NCBI RefSeq assembly: GCF_900091495.1
Contig: NZ_LT607413.1
Span: forward strand, 4,665,001 to 4,729,000
DNA from: Micromonospora echinospora
Lineage (GTDB): Bacteria > Actinomycetota > Actinomycetes > Mycobacteriales > Micromonosporaceae
Length of the DNA stretch: 64,000 bases
Reading direction: 5' to 3'
The notes under the pieces were generated by a model. The model ran no database searches and was not told the origin of the DNA. It saw nothing but the letters and a program-made list of their open reading frames with translations. How positions within the stretch are numbered: position 1 is the first letter of the stretch; each line of letters opens with the position of its first letter. The translations under genes and the position numbers were made by a program. Positions 41,703 through 48,688 of this stretch are shown piece after piece.

Positions 41703-42921
41703 AGAACGGGGGAGCGGCGGGCTCGGGCGGGCGTCGGTAGGCGCGTCGGGCGTCGGCCACCGCCACCGCGAGCAGGATGACCGCCGCGGTCCCGGCGGAG
41801 AACAGCAACGGATTGTGCAGGAGGACCCAGCCCGGGGTGAGCAGGGCGGCCATGGCGATCCACCGGGAGCGGGACACCCGCCCGAACACCTCGTACTCGA
41901 AGCGGGCCCGGCCGGCGAGGAAGAGCAGCGGTCCGCCGAGGATCATCGCGATCCAGGCCGCCTCCGGGTGCTCCAGGGGGTGTTCGATGGCCAGCTCGTA
42001 CCCGATCGCGGTGGCCACCACCCCGGTCACCATCGCCAGGTGGGTGTCGGCGGCCGAGCGGGCGATGGCGGCGGGTCGGGTGGCCACGGCCACCGCCTCG
42101 GCCAGGATCCGACCGGCCCGGTGGAAGTAGATCCGCCACAGCAGCACCGAGGTCGTCAGCGCGAGAGCGAACGCCGTCGTCCGGGCCGGGGTGAACGACC
42201 GGGCGCTGTAGGCCAGACCGCTGAACAGGATCGTCTCCCCGATCGCGATGAGGAAGAACTGCTGGTAGCGCTCGGCCAGGTGCCCACCGGCGGGCCGCCA
42301 GCGGTGGATGCGGGAGCGGCCCAGGCCCGGGACCGGCCAGCCGGTCCGGGCGGCGACCAGCTCGAGACCCAGGGCCAGCGTCCACAGCACCACCCGGGTC
42401 GTGGTCGGCATGACCGATCCGACCAGCCAGGGCACCGCGGCCACGCAGTGCACCACCAGCATGCGCACCCTGAGCTGACGGAGGTGGTAGCGACCCGACG
42501 CGAGGAACAGGATCAGGGGACGGGAGACCTGCGCGACGACGTACGCGACCGCGAACGTCGACCCGTGGTTGGTGAACGCGTGGGGGATCGCCACCCCCAT
42601 CACCATGGCGCAGACCAGCGACGTGATCACGATCGTCTGCAACCAGAGGTGGTACGGGTCGTACCGGCCGATGGTCCACGTGGTGCCCTGCCAGACGGCC
42701 CAGAGGGCGAGCAGGAGCAGCAGGGTCTTGGCGCCGCCGGTCACCGGATGCCAACCCTTGGTGCCGCCGGGTTCCAGCGCGAGGTCCTCGAAGGCGCGGG
42801 CCGAGATCCGGGTGAGGGCGAAGACGAACACGAGGTCGAAGAAGAGTTCGAGGAAGGAGGCCCGCTGCACTCCGTCCGCCGCCGGTTCGGGCCGGTCGGC
42901 GGGCGGGGGGCGCGTGGTCAC
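41701..42921 (-). CDS. ltrA: Low temperature requirement protein A (LtrA) family membrane protein
   Basis: 406 residues with about ten membrane segments. The family signature near the start is ASFLELFFDLVFVFALTRIS, and ERYQQFFLIAIGETILFSG is the second conserved LtrA motif. LtrA proteins are of unknown transport or enzymatic function, first linked to growth at low temperature in Listeria. The start is GTG 42921; the only clear GGAGG is 16 bases upstream, so initiation may be weak. The protein ends in a short proline-rich tail. Confidence 0.85.
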   Translation of the reverse strand: MTTRPPPADRPEPAADGVQRASFLELFFDLVFVFALTRISARAFEDLALEPGGTKGWHPVTGGAKTLLLLLALWAVWQGTTWTIGRYDPYHLWLQTIVITSLVCAMVMGVAIPHAFTNHGSTFAVAYVVAQVSRPLILFLASGRYHLRQLRVRMLVVHCVAAVPWLVGSVMPTTTRVVLWTLALGLELVAARTGWPVPGLGRSRIHRWRPAGGHLAERYQQFFLIAIGETILFSGLAYSARSFTPARTTAFALALTTSVLLWRIYFHRAGRILAEAVAVATRPAAIARSAADTHLAMVTGVVATAIGYELAIEHPLEHPEAAWIAMILGGPLLFLAGRARFEYEVFGRVSRSRWIAMAALLTPGWVLLHNPLLFSAGTAAVILLAVAVADARRAYRRPPEPAAPPF

Positions 42922-43036
42922 CTGGCAGTCGTAACACCTCCGCGCCGTTCGACGAGTCGTTATCGGCGGAAGCCGGAGCCGGTGATGGGCCGGGAGGTTC
43001 TTGCCCACCACCGGGGGCCGGCGGGACGATCGTCCG

Positions 43037-44050
43037 GTGACGAATCGATGGGGTATGACGGTCCCGCTCTCCGGAGTGCCGCTGGCCGACCACGCCACGG
43101 TGTACGCGGCCCTGGAGCGGGCCGGGTTCACCGACGTGTGGTCGGCCGAGGTCAACGGCACCGACGCGGTCACACCGTTGGCGCTCGCCGCCGCCTGGCA
43201 GCCCCGGTTACGCCTCGGGACGGCGATCACGCCGGTGTTCACCCGGGGGCCGGGCCTGCTGGCGATGAGCGCGGCGTCGCTGGCGGAGGCCGCGCCCGGG
43301 CGGTTCAGCCTCGGCATCGGCGCGTCCTCCCCGACGGTGGTGCGGGACTGGAACGCGGTGCCCTTCACCGAGCCGTTCCGGCGCACCCGGGACGTGCTGC
43401 GCTTCCTGCGGGCGGCGCTGCGCGGCGAGACGGTCGACGAGGTGTACGACACGTTCACCGTCCGCCGGTTCCGGCTGGAACGCCCGCCCGCCGTGCCGCC
43501 GCCGATCCTGCTCGCCGCCCTGCGGCCGGGGATGCTCCGGCTGGCCGCCGCCGAGGCCGACGGGGTGATCCTCAACTGGCTGACGGCCGAGGACGTGCCC
43601 ACCGTCGTCGCCGCGGCCGGCGAGCGGCGACCCGGCTTCGAGGTGGCGGCCCGGATCTTCGTGTGCCCGACCGAGGACGCCGACCACGCGCGCGCCCTCG
43701 GCCGCCGGTTGATCACCAGTTACCTGACCGTGCCGGCGTACGCGGAGTTCCACCGCTGGCTGGGGCGGGAGCCGGTGCTCGGCGGGATGTGGCGGGCGTG
43801 GGCGGCGGGGGACCGGCGCGGGGCGGGCGCGGCGGTGCCCGACGAGCTGGTCGACGCGCTGGTGCTGCACGGCTCACCGGAGGCCTGCCGGGCCGGGGTC
43901 CGCCGGTACGCCGAGGCCGGCGTGGACGTGCCGGTGCTGGCGCTGCTGCCCACCCCGGAGCTGACCGGCGGGGGCGCGCCGGCCCTGGCGGCCCTCGTCA
44001 GCCGACTCGGCCCGCCGCCGTCGGACGGTGGCAGTCGGGCGGGAAGCTGA
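43037..44050 (+). CDS. LLM-class F420-dependent oxidoreductase
   Basis: About 338 residues of the luciferase-like TIM barrel. LALAAAWQPRLRLGTAITPVFTRGPGLLAMSAASLAEAAPGRFSLGIGASSP is the hallmark strand-helix region, and RTRDVLRFLRAALRGE with ILLAALRPGMLRLAAAEADGVILNW follow. Such enzymes in actinobacteria usually use deazaflavin F420 as hydride carrier. GTG 43037 or ATG 43055 are the possible starts. One base separates its stop from the SDR gene, so the two are an operon, possibly acting on one small molecule; the substrate is unknown. Confidence 0.83.
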   Translation: MTNRWGMTVPLSGVPLADHATVYAALERAGFTDVWSAEVNGTDAVTPLALAAAWQPRLRLGTAITPVFTRGPGLLAMSAASLAEAAPGRFSLGIGASSPTVVRDWNAVPFTEPFRRTRDVLRFLRAALRGETVDEVYDTFTVRRFRLERPPAVPPPILLAALRPGMLRLAAAEADGVILNWLTAEDVPTVVAAAGERRPGFEVAARIFVCPTEDADHARALGRRLITSYLTVPAYAEFHRWLGREPVLGGMWRAWAAGDRRGAGAAVPDELVDALVLHGSPEACRAGVRRYAEAGVDVPVLALLPTPELTGGGAPALAALVSRLGPPPSDGGSRAGS

Positions 44051-44051
44051 C

Positions 44052-44849
44052 ATGGACCTGACCGACCGGGTCGTGGTCGTCACCGGCGGGGCCGGTGGGA
44101 TCGGGGCGGCGTTGGGCCGGCGTCTCGTCGCCGAGGGGGCCGCCGCCGTGGTCCTGGCCGACACCGCCGCCGACCGGGTGCGGGCGGTGGCCGACGGGAT
44201 CGGACCGACCGCGCACGCCGTGGTCGTGGACGCCGCCGACGCCGACCAGGTGTCCGCTCTGGTCGCCGACGTCGAGCGGCAGTACGGCCGGATCGACCTG
44301 TTCTGCGCCAACGCCGGGGTGGCCACCGGCCGGGGCCTGGACGCCCCGGACGCCGACTGGGAGCGGGCGTGGCGGGTCAACGTGCTGGCGCACGTGTACG
44401 CCGCGCGGGCCGTGCTGCCGGGCATGCTGGCCCGGGGCGAGGGGTATCTGCTGCACACCTGTTCGGCGGCGGGGGTGCTGACCGCGGTGGGGGACGCCCC
44501 GTACACGGCGACGAAGCACGCGGCGCTGGGCTTCGCCGAGTGGCTGTCGATCACGTACCGGGACCGGGGGATCCGGGTGAGCGCGCTCTGCCCGCAGGGC
44601 GTGGACACGCCGATGCTCGCCGACGGCCTCGCCGCCGGTCACCTCGGCGCCCGGGTGATCGCCGCCTCCGGTGCGGTGCTCACCGCCGAGCAGGTCGCCG
44701 ACGTGACCGTGGCGAGCCTGGCCGAGGAGCGGTTCCTGATCCTGCCGCACCCCGAGGTTGCCGACTACGCCCGGCGTCGCGTCGAGGACCCGGACGGCTG
44801 GCAGGCCGCGCTGCGCCGCATGGTCGTCCGGCTCGGGCCGGGCGGGTGA
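44052..44849 (+). CDS. Short-chain dehydrogenase/reductase
   Basis: 265 residues of a classical SDR. The cofactor motif is TGGAGGIGAALG (residues about 12-23), the D-x-x-D adenine site is VDAADADQ, NAGVATG is the structural Asn-Ala-Gly motif, and the active-site tyrosine and lysine are in YTATKHAALGFAEW with the serine in TCSAAGV. NAD(P) preference is unclear. ATG 44052 is one base past the F420-type gene stop; the longer open frame is not used. It probably acts with that enzyme in one pathway. Confidence 0.87.
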   Translation: MDLTDRVVVVTGGAGGIGAALGRRLVAEGAAAVVLADTAADRVRAVADGIGPTAHAVVVDAADADQVSALVADVERQYGRIDLFCANAGVATGRGLDAPDADWERAWRVNVLAHVYAARAVLPGMLARGEGYLLHTCSAAGVLTAVGDAPYTATKHAALGFAEWLSITYRDRGIRVSALCPQGVDTPMLADGLAAGHLGARVIAASGAVLTAEQVADVTVASLAEERFLILPHPEVADYARRRVEDPDGWQAALRRMVVRLGPGG

Positions 44850-44998
44850 CCCCGGTGGTCGCGGTCGGCCCGTCCGGTCAGCGCTGACCGTGCCGTCGGT
44901 CGGCCGTGCATCCCGGCCATGACCTGCGGATTCCACAGAGGCGACGGTACGCTCATGCCGAGCCGCGCTCACCACTCCGGACACCCGGTGGAGTCGCC

Positions 44999-45787
44999 AT
45001 GAGTGCCACACCCGTTCCGCCCGGCACGCCCGCTGGTCCCCGCCACGGTGGTGGCCCGAACCGCCGGACCGCCCGGGCGGACTTCCCCCTCTACAACGGG
45101 CAGCCGGTGCGTCTGACCGGCGGGCAGTGGGCGGTGCTCATGGGCGCGGTCGTGGTCGCCGCCGCCGCGGACCTGCTCGTCGCCCTGCCCGGTCCGCCCT
45201 GGCTCAGCGTCGCGGTGCGCGGGGTCCTCTTCTTCGGCATCCCGCTGCTCGTGCTCGCCCGCCTCGCTCCGGGGACGCTGTCGTACCTGTTCCAGCCGGT
45301 GCGCCTGAAGGACGTGGCCCTCATGGTCGCCTTCGCCGCGATCAACCTGGTGGTGTCCTTCGTGATCGCATTCGTCGTCTCCGCCGTCCTCAACGTCAAC
45401 AGCAACCCCGCCAACGACACGCTCGCCGGACTCGGCACGTTCGACCGCCTGGCGTACTTCGCCAGCACGGTGCCCCAGTTGATCGGCGAGGAGGTCTTCA
45501 CCGTCCTGCCGTTCCTGGCGCTGCTCACCCTGGCCACTACGGTGCTGGGCACCGGGCGACGTGCCGGGCTGGTCCTGGCGGTGATCGGCAGCGCGGTGCT
45601 GTTCGCGGCCATCCACCTGCCGACCTACGACTGGAACATCGCCCAGTGCCTGCTCGTCATCGGCACCGCCCGGGTCGTCCTGCTGATCCCGTACCTGATC
45701 ACCAAGAACCTGTGGACCTCCGTCGGCGCGCACGTCCTCAACGACTGGACCCTCTTCGGCCTGGGGCTGCTCACCGCCCACTCGTGA
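44999..45787 (+). CDS. CPBP-family intramembrane protease-like protein
   Basis: 262 residues, seven or so hydrophobic segments after a 45-residue polar start. The CPBP/CAAX-protease motifs are present in weakened form: LIGEEVFTVLPF (paired glutamates, but the usual arginine of EExxxR is absent), FAAIHLPTYDW and VGAHVLNDWTL with the two histidines. It may be an active type II CAAX-like protease or a degenerate relative. ATG 44999 has GGTGGAG upstream. No bacteriocin or partner gene is adjacent. Confidence 0.75.
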   Translation: MSATPVPPGTPAGPRHGGGPNRRTARADFPLYNGQPVRLTGGQWAVLMGAVVVAAAADLLVALPGPPWLSVAVRGVLFFGIPLLVLARLAPGTLSYLFQPVRLKDVALMVAFAAINLVVSFVIAFVVSAVLNVNSNPANDTLAGLGTFDRLAYFASTVPQLIGEEVFTVLPFLALLTLATTVLGTGRRAGLVLAVIGSAVLFAAIHLPTYDWNIAQCLLVIGTARVVLLIPYLITKNLWTSVGAHVLNDWTLFGLGLLTAHS

Positions 45788-45839
45788 GCCTCCGCGCGTC
45801 CAGGGGGCGGGAGCGTCTGTCAGGGCGTGGCCGGCTGCG

Positions 45840-46979
45840 TCACGCGTTGTCAGCCTGCGGGCGCCGGCGCGGGGGCTGCGGTGTGAAGAAGCGGACGATG
45901 TCGTCGGCTGCCGTGGGGGAGAGCATCATTGCCTGGACCCGTGCGGACATTTCGGCGATCGGGTGGGTCCTGGTGAACATCGCCTCCTCGTACGTCCGGA
46001 TCGCCGAGTCGGGGTCGGCGGGGTTGGTGGCGAGCGCGGCGGCGAGTTCGGCGGCGTCGAGCATGGCCTGGTTGGCGCCCTCGCCGACGGGCGGCATGAG
46101 GTGCGCGGCGTCACCGACGAGGGTGATGCCCGGCTGGTGGGCCCAGCGTGTACCGGTGGGCATCGCCTCGATCCTGCGGGGGGTGGGCGGGCTGTCGCCG
46201 GCTTCGATCAGTGCGGTGAGGCGGGGGTCCCAGCCGTCGAACATGTGCAGCAGAGCCCGCTTGCTGCGGTAGATGTCCAGGTGGCGGTCGTCCGCGCGTA
46301 GGGAGATCCCGACCCGGATGCCGCCGTCGCCGAGGCGTTGCGCTGCCAGGATCTGGTTCACGCCGACGCACCAGAGGTTTCCGGGGCCGACCAGCTCGGC
46401 GAGATCCGGGTGGCGCCGGTCGGCGTCGCTGATGCTGAGCTCGACCAGGGTGGCGACGGGGGACAAGGTCGCGTCGGTCAGCAGCGACCGGACGACCGAG
46501 CGTGCGCCGTCCGCGCCGACGAGGACGTCGCAGTCGGCGCTGTGGCCGCCATCGAACGTCAGCCTGAAGCCTCCGTCGGGTCGTGGCGTCGCCGCGACGA
46601 GCCGGTGCTGCCACCGGACAGTGTCGGCGGGGAGTGAATCGAGCAGGAGATCACGCAGGGCGCTGCGGTCGATCTCGGGGCGTCCGGCGAACGAGCCGGG
46701 TGATGGCCTGTGGTGCACGAGGATGCGTCCGGCCGGGTCGAGGATGCGATGCTCCTCGCCCTCCGGCCGTGCCTCGGACCGGAACCGCCCGGCGAGGCCC
46801 GCTGCGGCCAGGGCCCGTTGCCCGGACTCCGGGTGCAGGTCGAGCGAGCCGCCCTGTGGTCGCGCGGACCGACTTGCCTCGCGTTCGTACACCACCGCGT
46901 CGATGCCGTGCCGGTGCAGGATCCGGGCCAGTGTCAGGCCGCCGAGGCCACCGCCGGCGATCGCGATTCGCATCGTCAT
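45840..46979 (-). CDS. TetX-like FAD-dependent monooxygenase
   Basis: 379 residues. The Rossmann FAD motif AIAGGGLGGLTLARIL starts at residue 5, GADGARSVVR is the second FAD motif, and GDAAHLMPPVGEGANQAMLDA is the third. Stretches such as GGSLDLHPESGQRALAAAG and RPEIDRSALRDLLLDSLP follow the pattern of tetracycline-inactivating TetX as I remember it. The enzyme hydroxylates an aromatic or polyketide substrate with NAD(P)H and O2. It is divergent from a TetR regulator, 25 bases apart, with a shared palindrome. Whether it inactivates a drug or tailors a metabolite is open. No signal or membrane segment. Confidence 0.82.
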   Translation of the reverse strand: MTMRIAIAGGGLGGLTLARILHRHGIDAVVYEREASRSARPQGGSLDLHPESGQRALAAAGLAGRFRSEARPEGEEHRILDPAGRILVHHRPSPGSFAGRPEIDRSALRDLLLDSLPADTVRWQHRLVAATPRPDGGFRLTFDGGHSADCDVLVGADGARSVVRSLLTDATLSPVATLVELSISDADRRHPDLAELVGPGNLWCVGVNQILAAQRLGDGGIRVGISLRADDRHLDIYRSKRALLHMFDGWDPRLTALIEAGDSPPTPRRIEAMPTGTRWAHQPGITLVGDAAHLMPPVGEGANQAMLDAAELAAALATNPADPDSAIRTYEEAMFTRTHPIAEMSARVQAMMLSPTAADDIVRFFTPQPPRRRPQADNA

Positions 46980-46990
46980 CCCCCGTTACC

Positions 46991-47019
46991 GTACGCTGTA
47001 CCTTATGGATACGCCGTAC
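46991..47019. promoter_or_regulatory. TetR-type operator between TetX-like and TetR genes
   Basis: An imperfect palindrome, GTACGCTGTACC and GGATACGCCGTAC around 47005, lies on the regulator's start codon. A further 9-base pair TACCGTACG (46987-46995) and CGTACGGTA (47015-47023) extends it. The site would let the TetR protein repress both divergent genes. Confidence 0.65.
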
Positions 47020-47763
47020 GGTAGCGCACCGCTGCCCGTCTGGGAACGGCCCGAGCCTCAGCCCCGGGCGGCGCCGGTGCCGCTGAGCCGCGCGAAGATC
47101 GCCGCCGCGGCCATCCGGCTCGCCGACGCAGACGGCCTCGACGGGCTGTCGGTACGCAAGATCGCCAAAGAGCTCGGTGTCGGTCCGATGCGGCTCTACG
47201 ACTACGTGACCAACAGATCCGAACTGCTCGATCTGATGGTCGACGCCGTGTACGCCCGGATCGCCGAGGTCGGCCAGCACACCGAGTGGCGCGCCACGGT
47301 GTTGGCCATCGTTCACCGGACCCGCGACGCCGCTCTCGACCATGAGTGGTTCGCCGACCTGCTCGGCGCGAGGCCGCACCTGGGACCGCACGCGCTCGCC
47401 GTGGGCGAATCGACCGCGGCGGCGCTCAGTCAGGCCCCTGGCGTGCGTAGCGTCGACGATCTTCAGCGGGCCGTGGGCGCCCTCGACGCGTTCGTCGTCG
47501 GAGCGCTCCGCAGGGAGATCACCGAGCGACGCACCGCCCGTTCGACCGGCACCGACGTGTCCGCTTGGCAGGCCGCCCTCGGGCCCTACCTGACACGCAT
47601 GCTCGAAACAGGCCGCTACCCCACCGTCGCCCGGCTCGTCGTCGACGGTGCCCACCTCGACGCCGAGGAGACCTTCCACCACAACCTGACCACGATCCTG
47701 GACGGCCTCACCGAGCCGCGAGACCGGTCAGGTGTTCCTCCGGCCCCACCTCGACCCGAATGA
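47005..47763 (+). CDS. TetR-family regulator (tetracycline-repressor-like C-terminal domain)
   Basis: 252 residues. The HTH is at about residues 30-75 (RAKIAAAAIRLADADGLDGLSVRKIAKELGVGPMRLYDYVTNRSELLDL). The C-terminal half resembles the TetR_C ligand-binding domain (LAIVHRTRDAALDHEWFADLL, VGALDAFVVGAL). ATG 47005 lies inside the palindrome and has no ribosome site, so it may be read as a leaderless message. It probably represses itself and the TetX-like gene until a small aromatic ligand binds. Confidence 0.83.
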   Translation: MDTPYGSAPLPVWERPEPQPRAAPVPLSRAKIAAAAIRLADADGLDGLSVRKIAKELGVGPMRLYDYVTNRSELLDLMVDAVYARIAEVGQHTEWRATVLAIVHRTRDAALDHEWFADLLGARPHLGPHALAVGESTAAALSQAPGVRSVDDLQRAVGALDAFVVGALRREITERRTARSTGTDVSAWQAALGPYLTRMLETGRYPTVARLVVDGAHLDAEETFHHNLTTILDGLTEPRDRSGVPPAPPRPE

Positions 47764-47812
47764 CCAGCACGGAGAGAGCTCTTCCGGCCCGTGGTGGGGA
47801 TGCCGGGCAGGG

Positions 47813-48142
47813 TCAGCCGACCTGGCTCAGGAGGCGCTCCAGTTCGGTGAGGCGCTGCCGGACCTGAGCGAGTTCGCTGTGGGTGTTCTGCAGGTCCGAG
47901 CGGAGCCCGGCGAGTTCGGTGGCGGTGGCGCGGCTGCTCTCGGCGATCTGCTCCTGCGCGGTGCCGGCCTGCTCGGCGAGGTGGCGGTACTGCGTCTCGC
48001 GGGCTGCGGCGTACCGGGCGCGGTAGACGCCGAGGGCCACGAAGGCGACGATGGCGACCAGCGCGATGAGCAGCAGGGTTCCGGTGATCATGCCGGTCTG
48101 GGCGATCTGGTCGGTCGCGGTGACGGTGTCGGTGGTGCTCAC
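47813..48142 (-). CDS. Small membrane protein with coiled-coil tail
   Basis: 109 residues: a short N-terminus, one membrane helix (GTLLLIALVAIVAFVALGVY, residues about 20-40), then a charged helix with heptad-like spacing (ATELAGLRSDLQNTHSELAQVRQRLTELERLL). GTG 48142 overlaps the regulator's stop by four bases (GTGA), so it is coexpressed with the ArsR-type regulator. Such pairs occur in actinobacteria; function unknown. Confidence 0.72.
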   Translation of the reverse strand: MSTTDTVTATDQIAQTGMITGTLLLIALVAIVAFVALGVYRARYAAARETQYRHLAEQAGTAQEQIAESSRATATELAGLRSDLQNTHSELAQVRQRLTELERLLSQVG

Positions 48143-48513
48143 TTCTCGTCCTTTCCGGGGCCGTCGGCGCCCAGGGTCGGTGCGGCGGCGGCGATCGCCG
48201 CCGGGGTCAGGTCCAGCGCGAACGGCACGACCTCGAACCACTTGACGGAGTTGCCGTCCGGTGCGGTCTCCAGCGTGCCGGCGACGAGGCCGGCGGCCTC
48301 CAGTCGTTGCAGGTGCATGTAGAGCAACGGGCGGTTCATTTCGAGGCGACGGGCCAGTTCGCTGACGTAGCTGCGTCCCTCGGCGAGGGCGGCGATGATC
48401 CGTAGCCGGTGCGGGCTCGCGAGCGCGGCGAGCGTCCGCAGCAACTCTTCTCCCGTCGGTGTCACCGGTGCCCACCCCCGACTCGTCGCTTGGGTGTCAG
48501 TATCTTCTGACAC
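48139..48513 (-). CDS. ArsR/HTH_20-type winged-helix regulator
   Basis: Up to 124 residues. The winged helix is clear: LLRTLAALASPHRLRIIAALAEGRSYVSELARRLEMNRPLLYMHLQRLEAAGLVAG. The C-terminal tail is short and without cysteine pairs, so it is not a metal-type ArsR. GTG 48513 lies in a long palindrome; GTG 48465, after GGGGGTGGG, is a credible alternative start 16 codons later that keeps the whole HTH and puts the palindrome upstream. It heads a two-gene operon with a membrane coiled-coil protein and is probably autoregulated by the palindrome. Confidence 0.78.
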   Translation of the reverse strand: MSEDTDTQATSRGWAPVTPTGEELLRTLAALASPHRLRIIAALAEGRSYVSELARRLEMNRPLLYMHLQRLEAAGLVAGTLETAPDGNSVKWFEVVPFALDLTPAAIAAAAPTLGADGPGKDEK

Positions 48514-48536
48514 CCCCTGTCAGAAGATACTGACAC
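48494..48536. promoter_or_regulatory. Perfect 43-bp palindromic operator before the ArsR-type gene
   Basis: Arms of 19 bases at 48494-48512 and 48518-48536 are exact complements around five C. GTGTCAG and TATCTTCTGACA make up each arm. On the minus strand GATACT (48499-48504) could be a -10 box within it. Such size and perfection suggest a dimer-of-dimers operator. Confidence 0.75.
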
Positions 48537-48688
48537 CGGGGGGTGTGGGGCGTCAAGCGCGGGGCCGGGGCATCTCCGTCCCGCGCGGGAATCGGGTCGC
48601 CGGGCGGGTCAGGAGCGGGGCCGGCGCGGGCCGGGCCGCTCCGCGCGGCGGCCCAGCCGAGTCAGCCGGTCCCGCCGGTCCCGCCGGG

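Noticed and set aside
43041..43050. AATCGATGG at the start of the LLM-type gene
   Set aside because: It is inside the coding start of an unrelated gene with no palindrome completion.
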